Shown here piece after piece: positions 9,890 through 17,861 of a stretch of DNA of 21,626 nucleotides (the first letter of the stretch is position 1; each line of letters starts with the position of its first letter). Made by a program: the position numbers and the translations under genes. Location: the NCBI RefSeq assembly GCF_022376445.1, contig NW_025955539.1, forward strand, positions 1 through 21,626, written 5' to 3'. The notes beneath the pieces are model-generated. The model saw only the letters and a program-made list of their open reading frames with translations, was not told the origin of the DNA and searched no databases. This DNA is from Fomitopsis serialis. Lineage: Eukaryota; Basidiomycota; Agaricomycetes; Polyporales; Fomitopsidaceae.

Positions 9890-10670
9890 TCCTCAACGGT
9901 GATTTTGAGGTCGTACGGGCGGTGTTCCGGCAAGATATCCGCCTTGGTCTTGCTGAAGACATCCGCAAACTCGTGGTACTCCTCCGGTATTCCGGTGAGG
10001 TCCGGAGGCGAGTCGGAGACGGATGAGCTGCGAGCAGAGGTTGAATCGACGGCCAGATTGAGCGAATAGCTGTGGATCCGGCAAGCTTGCAGGCCCTAGA
10101 GACGCCACAGCGTTCACAAGAGATACCTGCGGAGCAGTACGCGGAGCAGACGGAGGATCCGGTAAAGGATCCGGAGGGATCGGAGGTGGTACCGAGTCAG
10201 ATACGGGACGAGTCGGAGGTGCGGTTCGGAATTGGATGCTGCGCTTCTTCCAATCAATCAACGGATTGTAGGCGGAGAGCCAGCTGTATCCCAGGACGGC
10301 GGAGACCGACTTATCGAGCGGAGTGACGTAGAAGTCGACGGAGAGAACTTCCCCGAGGGAAAGTGGAGCGGAATCGAGGCGGTCCGAGTGATGGTCTCGT
10401 TAGACGTGCCGTCGAAAAGCTGCAGTCGGAGCGGAGTAACAGGCGAGGTGACAAGATGGTATTTCTCCGCGAAGTCCGAATCTACAAAACAGTGCGAAGA
10501 TCCGGAATCGACAAGAGCGCGAAAGGGTGATGGTACAGAGTCGGAAAATAGTTCAATTGTGAGGGACGAAGGGTCGGAAAGAGCGGACGCGTTGAGTCGG
10601 AGAACCTGTTCCGCGCGGGTATCGTCAACGCAGTCCCCACCGCGCGCGGAGGTCGGAGGACTGCGGACTA
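9890..10670 (-). pseudogene. Chromovirus protease and linker (frames broken)
   Basis: In the -1 frame after gag, the retropepsin catalytic triplet D-S-G is at 10509-10501 (LVDSGSSHCF). An LGYSWLSAYNPLIDW block, which corresponds to the conserved ILGxxWL region, is near 10300-10250. The frame breaks near 10345, where a GGGG run sits on the coding strand, and again somewhere in 10180-10070. The linker is proline-rich and then gives the pre-RT segment IPEEYHEFADVFSKTKAD...LPEHRPYDLKI, common just before RT in chromoviruses. The protease would process Gag-Pol. Confidence 0.8.
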
Positions 10671-12046
10671 GTTTTTTGACTCCTTCGGAGCCTCTGGAGT
10701 CGTCGCCGGAGTTGCTTCGGCAGCGCGGCCTTTGGCAGCGGACGACGTCTTCTTCGGGCAGGCATTGGCAGTATGTCCGGCACCGCCGCAGAAGAGGCAG
10801 AGGTTGTTGTTGAAACGTCGCTGACGCTCCTCCTGCGTCAACTTGCCGTCCTTGCCCAGCTTGTCGGAGTACGGCTTAGCGGGGGCTTTGGACTGCGCCT
10901 TCGGAGTAGACGAAGTCGACGACTTGGACGGAGTAGAGGAGGACGTGTTCTGCGAGCCGGAGGAACCGGACTTCGCAGGCTGCGACGTTTTGGAGTCGGA
11001 CTTGGAGTCGGCTGACTTCTGGCCGGACTTGTGCGAGCTGGGGGATTCCCTAGACTGCTCAGCCTTGCGCTCCCAGTAACGATGGTCGAGCGCTTGGGCC
11101 AGGTTTCGGAGCTCCTCCAGAGTGGAGGGCTTCCCGACTTCGGAGATGCGGTCCTTCAGACGCGCCGGAAGACCTTTGTAGAACTGGTAGCGAGGGCGGA
11201 AGTGCCCCAACGAACCTGTGTCGCGAGACGGCTGAAGTTGGTGATGTACTTCGCGATCCGTTGATTCTCGGACATGGACAGGTTTACGAGGTCGTGTTCC
11301 GCTTGTCCGGTGGCGTCGTACGGACCGAAGTTGATTCGGAGTTCCTGCTGGAACTCCTCGTAGTCCGTCAGGAACAAGGGAGGGGTAGACGACACTTGCT
11401 CCAATAGGTACGGCTCGAACCATTGCAGAGCAGTACCTTTGAGATAGGAGACGGCGTACGTGACCTTCTTCTCGTCGGAGTCGAATGTCTGGGGGCGAGC
11501 TTTGAAAACGAGCTCCAGCTGGGTGAAGAACGACCGGAGTTTGGTCGAGTCCGAACCGTCGAACTGGTCCGGCTCCCGGACGTTGTTCCGCTCGCGCGAA
11601 GAGGGTTGCGTCGGAGCGGCAGACTGTCGCTGGAGGGTGGTAGCCAGGAGCGAAATAGCTCCGGCGAGCTCGTGGTTGACATCCTGACCCGTTGGAGGCG
11701 GGTCACGACGAGGTGACGAACGGATGGAAGGAGGTAGCGGAACCAACTCCGGAAGAATTGGAGAACGATCTGGAATCGGTTGTGGAGGCCAGTTGATTGG
11801 CCCGCCCGGACTATAGACCGGGTTTGCTCCTCCTTCACGGAAGGCAGGATCCTCAAACGGATTGTGGCTGGTGCGACGGGAAGAAGGAACCGGAGAACGT
11901 GAAACGGTGTCCGGTGGGAGTATTACAGCGGTACCCCTAACTGTGGGCGTAACGGGTGCAGCTCGAGTGGGTGTAACCGGAGTCGGATTGTTGACCAACG
12001 GAACATTATAACGTCGGGCGGAGAACCCGCGGAAATCGTCGGTCAT
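10668..12046 (-). pseudogene. gag: Chromovirus Gag (frame broken once)
   Basis: The ATG at 12046 opens a proline/serine-rich N-terminus. A capsid-like region follows (PDQFDGSDSTKLRSFFTQL, FDSDEKKVTYAVSYLKGTALQWFEPYL) typical of Ty3/Gypsy gag. The frame shifts near 11205, in a GGGG run, and the other frame continues through FRPRYQFYKGLPARLKDRIS, a Ser/Lys-rich tract and the zinc knuckle CLFCGGAGHTANAC (CX2CX4HX4C, about 10799-10758). It stops with TAG at 10670-10668. Gag forms the particle, and the knuckle binds element RNA. The stop is directly preceded by a -1 frameshift heptamer. A one-base assembly error could explain the single break. Confidence 0.88.
10671..10677 (-). promoter_or_regulatory. 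Programmed -1 ribosomal frameshift heptamer
   Basis: The minus strand reads TCA AAA AAC TAG: the canonical X XXY YYZ heptamer A AAA AAC in the correct zero-frame phase, touching the gag stop codon. Slipping back one base gives an open -1 frame that runs about 55 codons without a stop into the protease motif LVDSGSSHCF. That frame relation supports Gag-Pol expression by frameshifting. Confidence 0.75.
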
Positions 12047-12063
12047 GTCGAGATCCCAAGAGT

Positions 12064-12075
12064 CAGTTCGAATAT
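12064..12075 (-). promoter_or_regulatory. Self-primer binding site (Tf1/sushi type)
   Basis: On the minus strand, two bases after the 5' LTR, the sequence ATATTCGAACTG is the exact reverse complement of CAGTTCGAATAT at 12398-12387. The latter sits where the RNA should start, 33 nt after the first base of the TATA box. In Tf1-like elements the RNA 5' end folds back on such a site and primes reverse transcription without a tRNA. I found no convincing tRNA 3'-end match beginning with TGG at the normal position. The 12-bp identity and its placement are seen; the mechanism is inferred from Tf1. Confidence 0.75.
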
Positions 12076-12077
12076 AC

Positions 12078-12692
12078 TGTTAGGATCGTGCGCTCGAGAC
12101 GAAGTCCGAGGTCGGAGTTACGAAGTCCGGAGTTTCGGAGCGCAGTGGAATGAGGACTTGGCGAAGCTATTAACAACGCCCCTGGGAGAACTCGACGAGG
12201 TCCTCTATTTGGACTTGGACGGAGGTGGACTATGACGGAGTCCGGAGATAGAGTCGGAGGAAGGAGGAGGAGAAGACGAGAGCGAGAGAGAGAGAGAGAA
12301 ACTAGACAGAGGTCGGACGGAAGTCCGGAGTTCAGACAGGAGTTCGGAGGAAAGGAAATCGGATTGGTTAGACGAGGATAAACGAGATATTCGAACTGGA
12401 GTACAACAGTGCTACAGTTCGGTCTTTTATACTAAGAGTCCTAATTGTGAACGGAAGACAATAAGTCGGAGGAAGGGATACGGAAAACAATAACGGAAGA
12501 CCGGAGATGTTAGTAACCGGAGTGAATACAATAAGCTAATTGTCCGTGCAAGATAGAGACCATGCGGTACGCTAATTGTAATGCGGGAGAAGATAGGCTA
12601 AGCGAATACAATTAGACCGGAGTTCGGAGAAACGGAGACGGAGAAAACGGAACTGGAGTTCGGAGGTGGTCTTGGTGGCACGGAACGTGACA
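12078..12692 (-). repeat. 5' LTR of chromovirus (right copy)
   Basis: This 615-bp copy is the promoter-bearing LTR for the minus-strand gag-pol. It has TG...CA ends. A TATAAAAG box is at 12431-12424 on the minus strand, and the predicted RNA start lies about 30 nt further on. The gag ATG (12046-12044) is only 31 nt inside the LTR edge, an unusually short leader that leaves room only for the self-primer site. Confidence 0.95.
12424..12431 (-). promoter_or_regulatory. TATA box of the chromovirus promoter
   Basis: TATAAAAG is read on the minus strand inside the 5' LTR; the same box is at 5468-5475 in the 3' LTR. A start about 30 nt downstream would fall near 12400, right where the self-primer complement (12398-12387) begins. 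That agreement supports the box. Confidence 0.7.
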
Positions 12693-14719
12693 GCAAGTTG
12701 TCCTGCCCTGTAAGTGAAAACTCCGCCATAAGTGTCCATGTATAACACCTCAACCAATGTACTGGTACTCACACAAATAGTACTCATATACTCATGGAAT
12801 GCATTTATGCTTTACTCACTACTTACTTGTTGTACGGTCTCAGCAGCAACTGGGGTGATAGAGGTCAAATGTAGGTGGGATGCCACACATATGGCTGGCT
12901 CTGTTGCACAGCAGCTAATGCACCTATATACACAGATCTTTAGAGTTTTAGCATCTATAAGTTCTAACCAACAATGCTGGGGTATTAAATCATAACAGGA
13001 TTGTATGCATACCATGCGATGCGATGATGTTCGCGCTGGTGGCTGACCTAGTGGCTGAGAAAAGGAGTGAGTTGGAATCGTGCACCTCGTCCTTGATTGG
13101 TGTCGGATAAAACGGAAATAGGACCCACTAATAGTACATCAATGTTAGTATTTGTCCGAGGTTGTTTGGAGTCAATGGCGTGACAGCCGGGGGTCGGTAT
13201 GCAGAAGTGGTCGTAGTGGCGTGAAAGCGCCCGTATGCTCGTTAAGTGTGCAATGCACTCGAGCGATGTTCACTCGGGCACCGCTTCGGGCATGTCCCCG
13301 AACTGCCCGAGACGATGTTCGTCTCGCTCTACACGACCTCCTGCTTGTCCAATCCCCAAGAGACTTCACACATAGCATTTAGATATACAACACATGTTGC
13401 ATACCAAGTTTGGAGACAATCCAACCACAGGAGATGATGTGATAAGTTCTTCTCCTTCCTATAGCCCCCTATAGCCAATTGATGAATGCCCTTGTCATCT
13501 CATCTCAGAAGCTTATTGTAAGTGTAAGTACATACACATATGATGCCAATGTAAATTCTGAGAAGTAGTCATAATGTCTGGATGCATGTAGAGGCTCCAA
13601 ATGAATGAATATGCTTTTTGTACATGTGAACATTCTCATGACATTGAGGCACATATACTAGTCCTGATACTGTGAGTATACACAAAACAGTACATGAATG
13701 TGCTTGCAACATACTGGTAGAGCTTTCATGAGCTACAGTGGAGTGGTTGTAATGTTATGCATGCCCCCTTGTGGCGAAGTTTCGCATTTTGGGGCCAGTA
13801 ATCCTTCATCAAGCACTATGTGTTGCTTGTGGATAATCATAGCAGTTTTCTAGAGTTTATTAGAGTATATTATGCCACTTCTGGCCGCTCTATTGATGGG
13901 TATTAGGTAGGCATCACTGAGGAGATAGTCATACTATTCCGAGGTAATAACACATTGTATACACTTGGTAAGCTTATATACAGTGTAAGTATCACTACTA
14001 AATGTATGACCCAAGATATTGCGAGAAGAAAAGAAGAAGGGAGCGAGATATTCGTGCTCGTCGTCACCGACAGCGAGCACAGCACCCGACGCGGTGGCGA
14101 GCGCGCGTGGGAATCACCCGATCAACGACCGTGGGAGTGCCGCGAGGCTCGGGAACGCGCCACCCAGCCGCGCATCAGAGTCAACGCGGACCCGATCTCC
14201 GCACGGGCCCGCCATGGTCGTCGACGGTGAGCGCGATGCGATGGGCCCGTGCGCGTGGCGGCGAGCTCAGCGGGCGTGGCGTCGGCTTACCAAACGTCGG
14301 GCGCGACGCCCGGGATCGGGAAGATCCGTGATCTTGAGGGGAGCGCCCTCAGCCACGTAGCACGTGCGCTGCTCGAGGGATACCGGACTTGGGCAATGGA
14401 GAGGAGGAGGGGGATGATTACCTTAACGAGGAAAGGGGACGGTGGGCAGTGGTAAATTGCGTGTATGCGGGGACAGGGCTAACTGATTCGTTAGCTACGC
14501 GATACGATACCCGTATCAAGAGCTTATCAGCCGGGAGATATCCGAGAGCGAGGTGCTCGCTCGTCGGCTACCCCGGCCCACCTGCTCCATTTGGTAGGTG
14601 GTCTCAGATTCAGATCGGTCCGATCCGATCCCGGTCCACCTGCCTAACGCGGAATGAACGCGGGGCGAGACATTGATGTCCTCCGTCTGAGTGATTGCAA
14701 CCCATTCCTCGGTGCTATG
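12693..14719. other. Long stretch without a supported gene
   Basis: From 12693 to about 14000 the sequence is AT-rich and without coding character. It contains two adjacent short hairpins at 13273-13325 (CTCGGGCA/TGCCCGAG and GAGACGA/TCGTCTC) and a small GCGAAGTTTCGC palindrome near 13777. From about 14020 to 14650 the sequence becomes GC-rich with several overlapping plus-strand open frames rich in Arg, Ala and Pro. None shows a domain I can recognise. The GC-rich part might be the decayed upstream portion of the transposase scrap that follows, but this is not shown. Confidence 0.5.
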
Positions 14720-14989
14720 CCCAGCCAGAGGCCGCAAGGCAATTGAAGCCATGATGGTTATTCACAATCTTGCCATCGATTGGGGGGATAAGCCAGAAGA
14801 CATCCTCAGCTTCGATCCACGGGATGATTGGACTGCAGAGGATTTGGATGACGCGGTGATAGACCCTGACCTTGTTCATGTCATTTTCACGACCATGCAG
14901 ACGTACCCAAGCATGAAACGGAGGCATGGTTGAAGAGAATGGGCCTGCAGAAACGTTTAGATCTACTTGACGAACTCTTTCCATTGTAG
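14720..14989 (+). pseudogene. C-terminal fragment of a HARBI1/PIF-like DDE transposase
   Basis: The plus strand reads RKAIEAMMVIHNLAIDWGDKPE and then DILSFDPRDDW, like the C-terminal helix (A-x-x-A-M-x-x-x-H-N) of fungal DDE_Tnp_4/HARBI1-type transposases. A frame change near 14910 is needed to continue with WLKRMGLQKRLDLLDELFPL and a TAG at 14987-14989, which is the usual kind of end for these proteins. The catalytic D-D-E part is not seen upstream, so it is a scrap. The assignment is from motif memory; a host nuclease of the same fold is possible. Confidence 0.45.
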
Positions 14990-15083
14990 TAACCAGTAAC
15001 GACAGATTATGTATCCAAATTAAAAGCCCTAAGTAAGTATTCCTCCGCCGCCTCCCTGAGCTTCGCAGAGACACCCTGAGAAC

Positions 15084-15339
15084 TGTTGAGTTCGCGCCGC
15101 GATCTCGATCTCCGCCACCGGGCACGTGACGTACCGCCGGGGGCGGTTCGTCTTCTCGTCTCTCCCCCTTCCCTTCTCCTCAGTCGAATTGTACCGCGAC
15201 TGAGGTGAGACCCAAACCATTACTATACGTTAGGATTGTACTGACTACCTACATAGCGTCTGACCGACGATTTAGGTAGATCAATGCTCAGTCAAATTGT
15301 ACCGCGACTGAGCGTCTGACCGATGATTTAGCTTCTACA
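15084..15339 (+). repeat. Probable 5' LTR of the Copia fragment
   Basis: The right edge is well placed: CTTCTACA (ending in CA at 15339) directly precedes the primer site. The left edge is proposed at TGTTGAG (15084), which gives TGT...ACA ends and a 256-bp LTR, a normal size for Copia; it cannot be tested without a second copy. The LTR contains a pyrimidine-rich tract (about 15147-15180), typical of fungal transcription starts, and the internal duplication described next. Confidence 0.5.
15179..15331 (+). repeat. Duplicated 45-nt segment, one copy split by an intron-like block
   Basis: Copy 1 is 15179-15204 plus 15257-15275; copy 2 is 15287-15331. They agree at 43 of 45 positions. In copy 1 a 52-bp block (15205-15256) interrupts the segment exactly where copy 2 is continuous. 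The block begins GTGAGA, has TACTGAC 19 nt before its end and ends ACATAG, so it has donor, branch point and acceptor signals. The first 26 nt of each copy form a hairpin (CTCAGTCG pairing with CGACTGAG in copy 1). Confidence 0.8.
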
Positions 15340-15354
15340 GGTTATGAGCCCCGG
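15340..15354 (+). promoter_or_regulatory. Copia primer binding site, initiator-tRNA(Met) anticodon-arm type
   Basis: GGTTATGAGCCCCGG directly follows the LTR. Its complement, GGGCTCATAACC, is the anticodon stem-loop of eukaryotic initiator tRNA-Met (CAT anticodon). Drosophila copia and related elements prime from a cleaved 5' half of this tRNA, with a primer site of this form. The match and placement are seen; use of a half tRNA is inferred from the family. Confidence 0.7.
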
Positions 15355-15468
15355 ACGGTGTTTCTGACCCGCCCGCTTACCTGAGGCTTCTCCTCAGCTA
15401 TTCAGACCTCGGAACAAGTTTGAGGCACCCATCAAAGTGTGCCTACCCCGCATATTCCCCGCATATAG

Positions 15469-16410
15469 CCACCTTCTCGGCCAACGACGAATACCCCGAC
15501 CTCGAGTCCCAGGGTCTCGGTGCCCAAAACGCCGAGAGCTCAAACGGATCTATCTCCGGCGCCCAAGATTGATTTCAAGGCGACCGCCAAGGAGAAGATC
15601 AAGCTCCTCCACATACCATCGTCTCTACTCAACGGCGGTGTCATCCTCGATCGTAAGAAGGATAACTGGTATGACTGGAAAACATATATCGAGAACTCAC
15701 TGAAGATCTGCTTCGCGTGGGGCTACCTGTCTGGCGAGGAGATCGTTCCTTCCGACGACGACGACCCCCGCTCGGTCATCAACTTCCGCAGGAACGAGCA
15801 GATGATCATCGCTCTTCTTAGCTCGAAGGCCGCGAAGGAGGAACAACACTTCATAGCTCGGTTCACCAACGCGCGCCCTCTATGGATCGCTCTCTGCGGC
15901 CGTCACAAGAAGCAGCCCGGGGCGTACGCCCAGGTTCGTCTACTCCAGGACTTCCTCTCCTGTCGCTACACAGCCGAGGAACATTTCTCGGAGACGACCA
16001 CGCGACTCCAGGAGCTCGCGGAACATATCTTCCATATCGGCATCCCCAACATCGAGGTCTTCATGACCATAGGAATGCTCAACGCGATGAACGGCTACCT
16101 TAGTCACCTCCAATCGCAAGTCGGTACGTCCCTCACGACTTCAGTCACCTCGGGCGTCCCCTACACTTCCGTCGACATCGCCGAGTGCCTCAATCTCGAG
16201 CAGCGCATCATCTCAGACAACAAGGCGTCCTCGTCGCCACGGCTCTCGCCGCCTACTTGAAGCCCGGGAAGTCGATGCCGTCGCAGAAGACGTGCACCAA
16301 CGCTAAGTGCCCGCGTCCGAACGGTCATACCGCCCGGAATGCTGGGCTCCGGGTGGAGGAATGGAAGGACGTCGAGAGGAGGTGCTGGTGAACAAGAAAA
16401 GGGGAAGGGA
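15469..16410 (+). pseudogene. Copia Gag with zinc knuckle (start and frame damaged)
   Basis: An open frame from 15469 to the TGA at 16258 carries a Copia-type gag: LDRKKDNWYDWKTYIENSL, LWIALCGRHKKQ, YAQVRLLQDFLSCRY, and LQELAEHIFHIGI...FMTIGMLNAM. No in-frame ATG occurs before 15802; ACG AAT ACC at 15487 may be a mutated start, by analogy only. A frame change near 16240 continues into a zinc knuckle of the form CX4CX5HX4C (CTNAKCPRPNGHTAR, then ECW after another shift near 16335), followed by the usual APGGG-M-EG. Gag would build the particle and bind RNA. Confidence 0.8.
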
Positions 16411-16529
16411 CCGGGCAAGGCTAGCTCCGGTGCCGCCTCGGGGACCGACCGTGACAAGATGGGGCGGGCGTACATCGTGGATGGTAAGACCGGCCACGCT
16501 TATCTCTGAGCACGGTCCCACCGGCATCC

Positions 16530-17165
16530 ATGTCCTCTACCTCTCAGGCTGATGACGCCACGCCGTCCGAGTCCGACTTCGCTGGGCTGACGACTGACGC
16601 GTCTCCCGAATGGCTCGTGTCTGTTGCTGTGCCAGCTGACCTCTTCGAGTACGAAGCTCTGGTGTCTGTTGAAGACGAAGAGGCTGTCTCTCTGAACTGG
16701 TCCTCACACTCTCGGGCTCCGTCTGATCCCACTGCTTTCTCGGTGGCTCCAGTGCCTGTGGCTGCTCGCCGTGTCTCTACTGCTGGGACTGAGCCTTTCG
16801 TATTCGACTCGGGCGCCTCCACGCACTTGTCTCCTCATAAGGCCGACTTCCACGACCTTCGTCCGATTGCTCCGCCGCTCGAAGTCTGGCACCGCCGCCT
16901 GGGCCACGTCAACCATCGTACCATTCACAACATGGCTCGTCTCGGGTCAGTCACAGGTATGCCCATCATCCTCTCCCCACCAGCAAAATGTGAACATTGC
17001 ATTCTCGGCAAACAGATGAGAAGTGCGGTTCCGAAGGTGCGGGTGGGGGAAAAGGCAACTAGGGTCCTGGGTACAGTGTTCGTGGACGTGCAGGGGCAGC
17101 AGGACGTGCGTTCCGCCTCTGGGAACTTCATCAGGAAAAACCGCCCGCAGGGCAGGAGCTCTTAG
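16530..17165 (+). pseudogene. Copia protease joined to GAG-pre-integrase by internal deletion, then truncated
   Basis: The 211-codon frame has an acidic/Ser-rich lead and the Copia protease motif FVFDSGASTHLSPHKADF (D-S-G active site, about residues 90-107). Directly after DLRPIAPP it reads LEVWHRRLGHVNHRTIHNMA, the GAG-pre-integrase domain, with the zinc ligands H...H...CEHCILGK and the start of the integrase core (FVDVQGQQDVRSASGN). The second half of the protease and the normal linker, about 100 residues in relatives, are missing, yet the frame is kept. The frame ends at TAG (17163) soon after the integrase core begins. Function is not expected. Confidence 0.85.
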
Positions 17166-17861
17166 AATTGATTTGAAGATAGCCAAACCGGTTTGAAGCG
17201 GTCAAACCGCTCAAACACGACTCAATACAAGTACCCCTGTTTAAAGGTGTCAAAATTATCAACCAGTTGCAAGATTGCCTCGTTTGCTTGAATCAGGTTG
17301 TATGGTTTGGTCTTACTATGAATACATCCATAGCAGCGCTCTCCACGGGGAACATTTGAGTTTGGTATGATTGAAATGTCTTCAGAGAATAGCAAAAATA
17401 TGTTTAATGACTTTCTTGTTCTCTCTCATTTGATTCAAAGCACACGGTTTCAGGGCCGCTGTTCCCTCAGGGTTGTTATTCCTCAATTTATTTACCCGCC
17501 CGGATAACGCACATTCATGAATTAGCTGTCATAAATATATCGATTTCGTACATGGGCGTGATGGGCGACGGTACACAGCGGCAATCCTACACGACGGGTA
17601 TGCGAATGCGGTGGACATGGATACAACGTGAGGGGGCTGGATATCATTGGAGGGCAGCGGAGAGCGGTACAACAACAGAGACAATAACGCCAGCGGAGAT
17701 GATACGCGTGAGGATGACGCCAGCAAAGATGATGCGATGCAGCAAAGACGATGAGCAAAGATGAGGAGAGAGGAAAGACAGTATCTTACAAGCGACCCTC
17801 CAACATCAGAGCCCTGTGGATAGCTCAGTCTTGCAACCTACTGATGAGATAACCCACGCAC
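17166..17861. other. Stretch without a supported gene; short palindromes at its left edge
   Basis: At 17184-17195 is the perfect 12-bp palindrome CAAACCGGTTTG, followed at 17199-17211 by GCGGTCAAACCGC, another inverted pair. Clustered GGTTTGA-type palindromes right at the Copia breakpoint could be the end of a small DNA transposon. No partner end was found. The remainder to the stop codon at 17862 is unremarkable and presumably contains the 3' flank of the next gene. Confidence 0.4.

Larger units (their letters stand above)
5121..12692 (-). mobile_element. Complete Ty3/Gypsy chromovirus with an antisense accessory gene
   Basis: Two near-identical LTRs bound a 6.3-kb interior. On the minus strand the order is gag (from 12046), protease, RT, RNase H, integrase and chromodomain (to 6986), the Ty3/Gypsy order with the chromovirus signature. 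On the plus strand, between the pol stop and the left (3') LTR, lies a separate intron-containing gene (5905-6894). The bases next to the two LTRs are TGATG (5116-5120) and GCAAG (12693-12697), so no 5-bp target duplication is present. Only two differences were found between the LTRs, which argues for a young insertion. Gag and pol nevertheless show about seven frame breaks of 1-2 nt. Tf1-like self-priming and a -1 frameshift site are visible. Confidence 0.93.
15084..17165 (+). mobile_element. 5' part of a Ty1/Copia retrotransposon, truncated
   Basis: In order: a probable LTR (15084-15339), a half-tRNA-type primer site, gag (about 15487-16410 over several frames), a Copia protease motif, and a GAG-pre-integrase domain that ends after a few residues of the integrase core. 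RT, RNase H and the 3' LTR are absent, and no second LTR copy appears downstream in the window. Gag has no ATG at its expected start and at least two frame breaks. The element is dead. Confidence 0.85.

Noticed and set aside
12040..12060. tRNA primer site TGGGATCTCGAC after the 5' LTR
   Set aside because: It is about 20 nt away from the LTR edge and would require an unusual discriminator base; the perfect self-primer complement lies directly at the edge.
12572..12787. 71-codon minus-strand frame spanning the LTR edge
   Set aside because: Half of it is LTR sequence that also occurs at the left LTR in a different frame context; no domain.
13273..13325. Two adjacent hairpins as a terminator or ncRNA
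   Set aside because: They are short and not followed by a T run or gene; chance occurrence is plausible in this stretch.
14002..14455. Overlapping GC-rich Arg/Ala-rich frames as genes
   Set aside because: Three frames are open at once because of composition; none has a domain or intron pattern.
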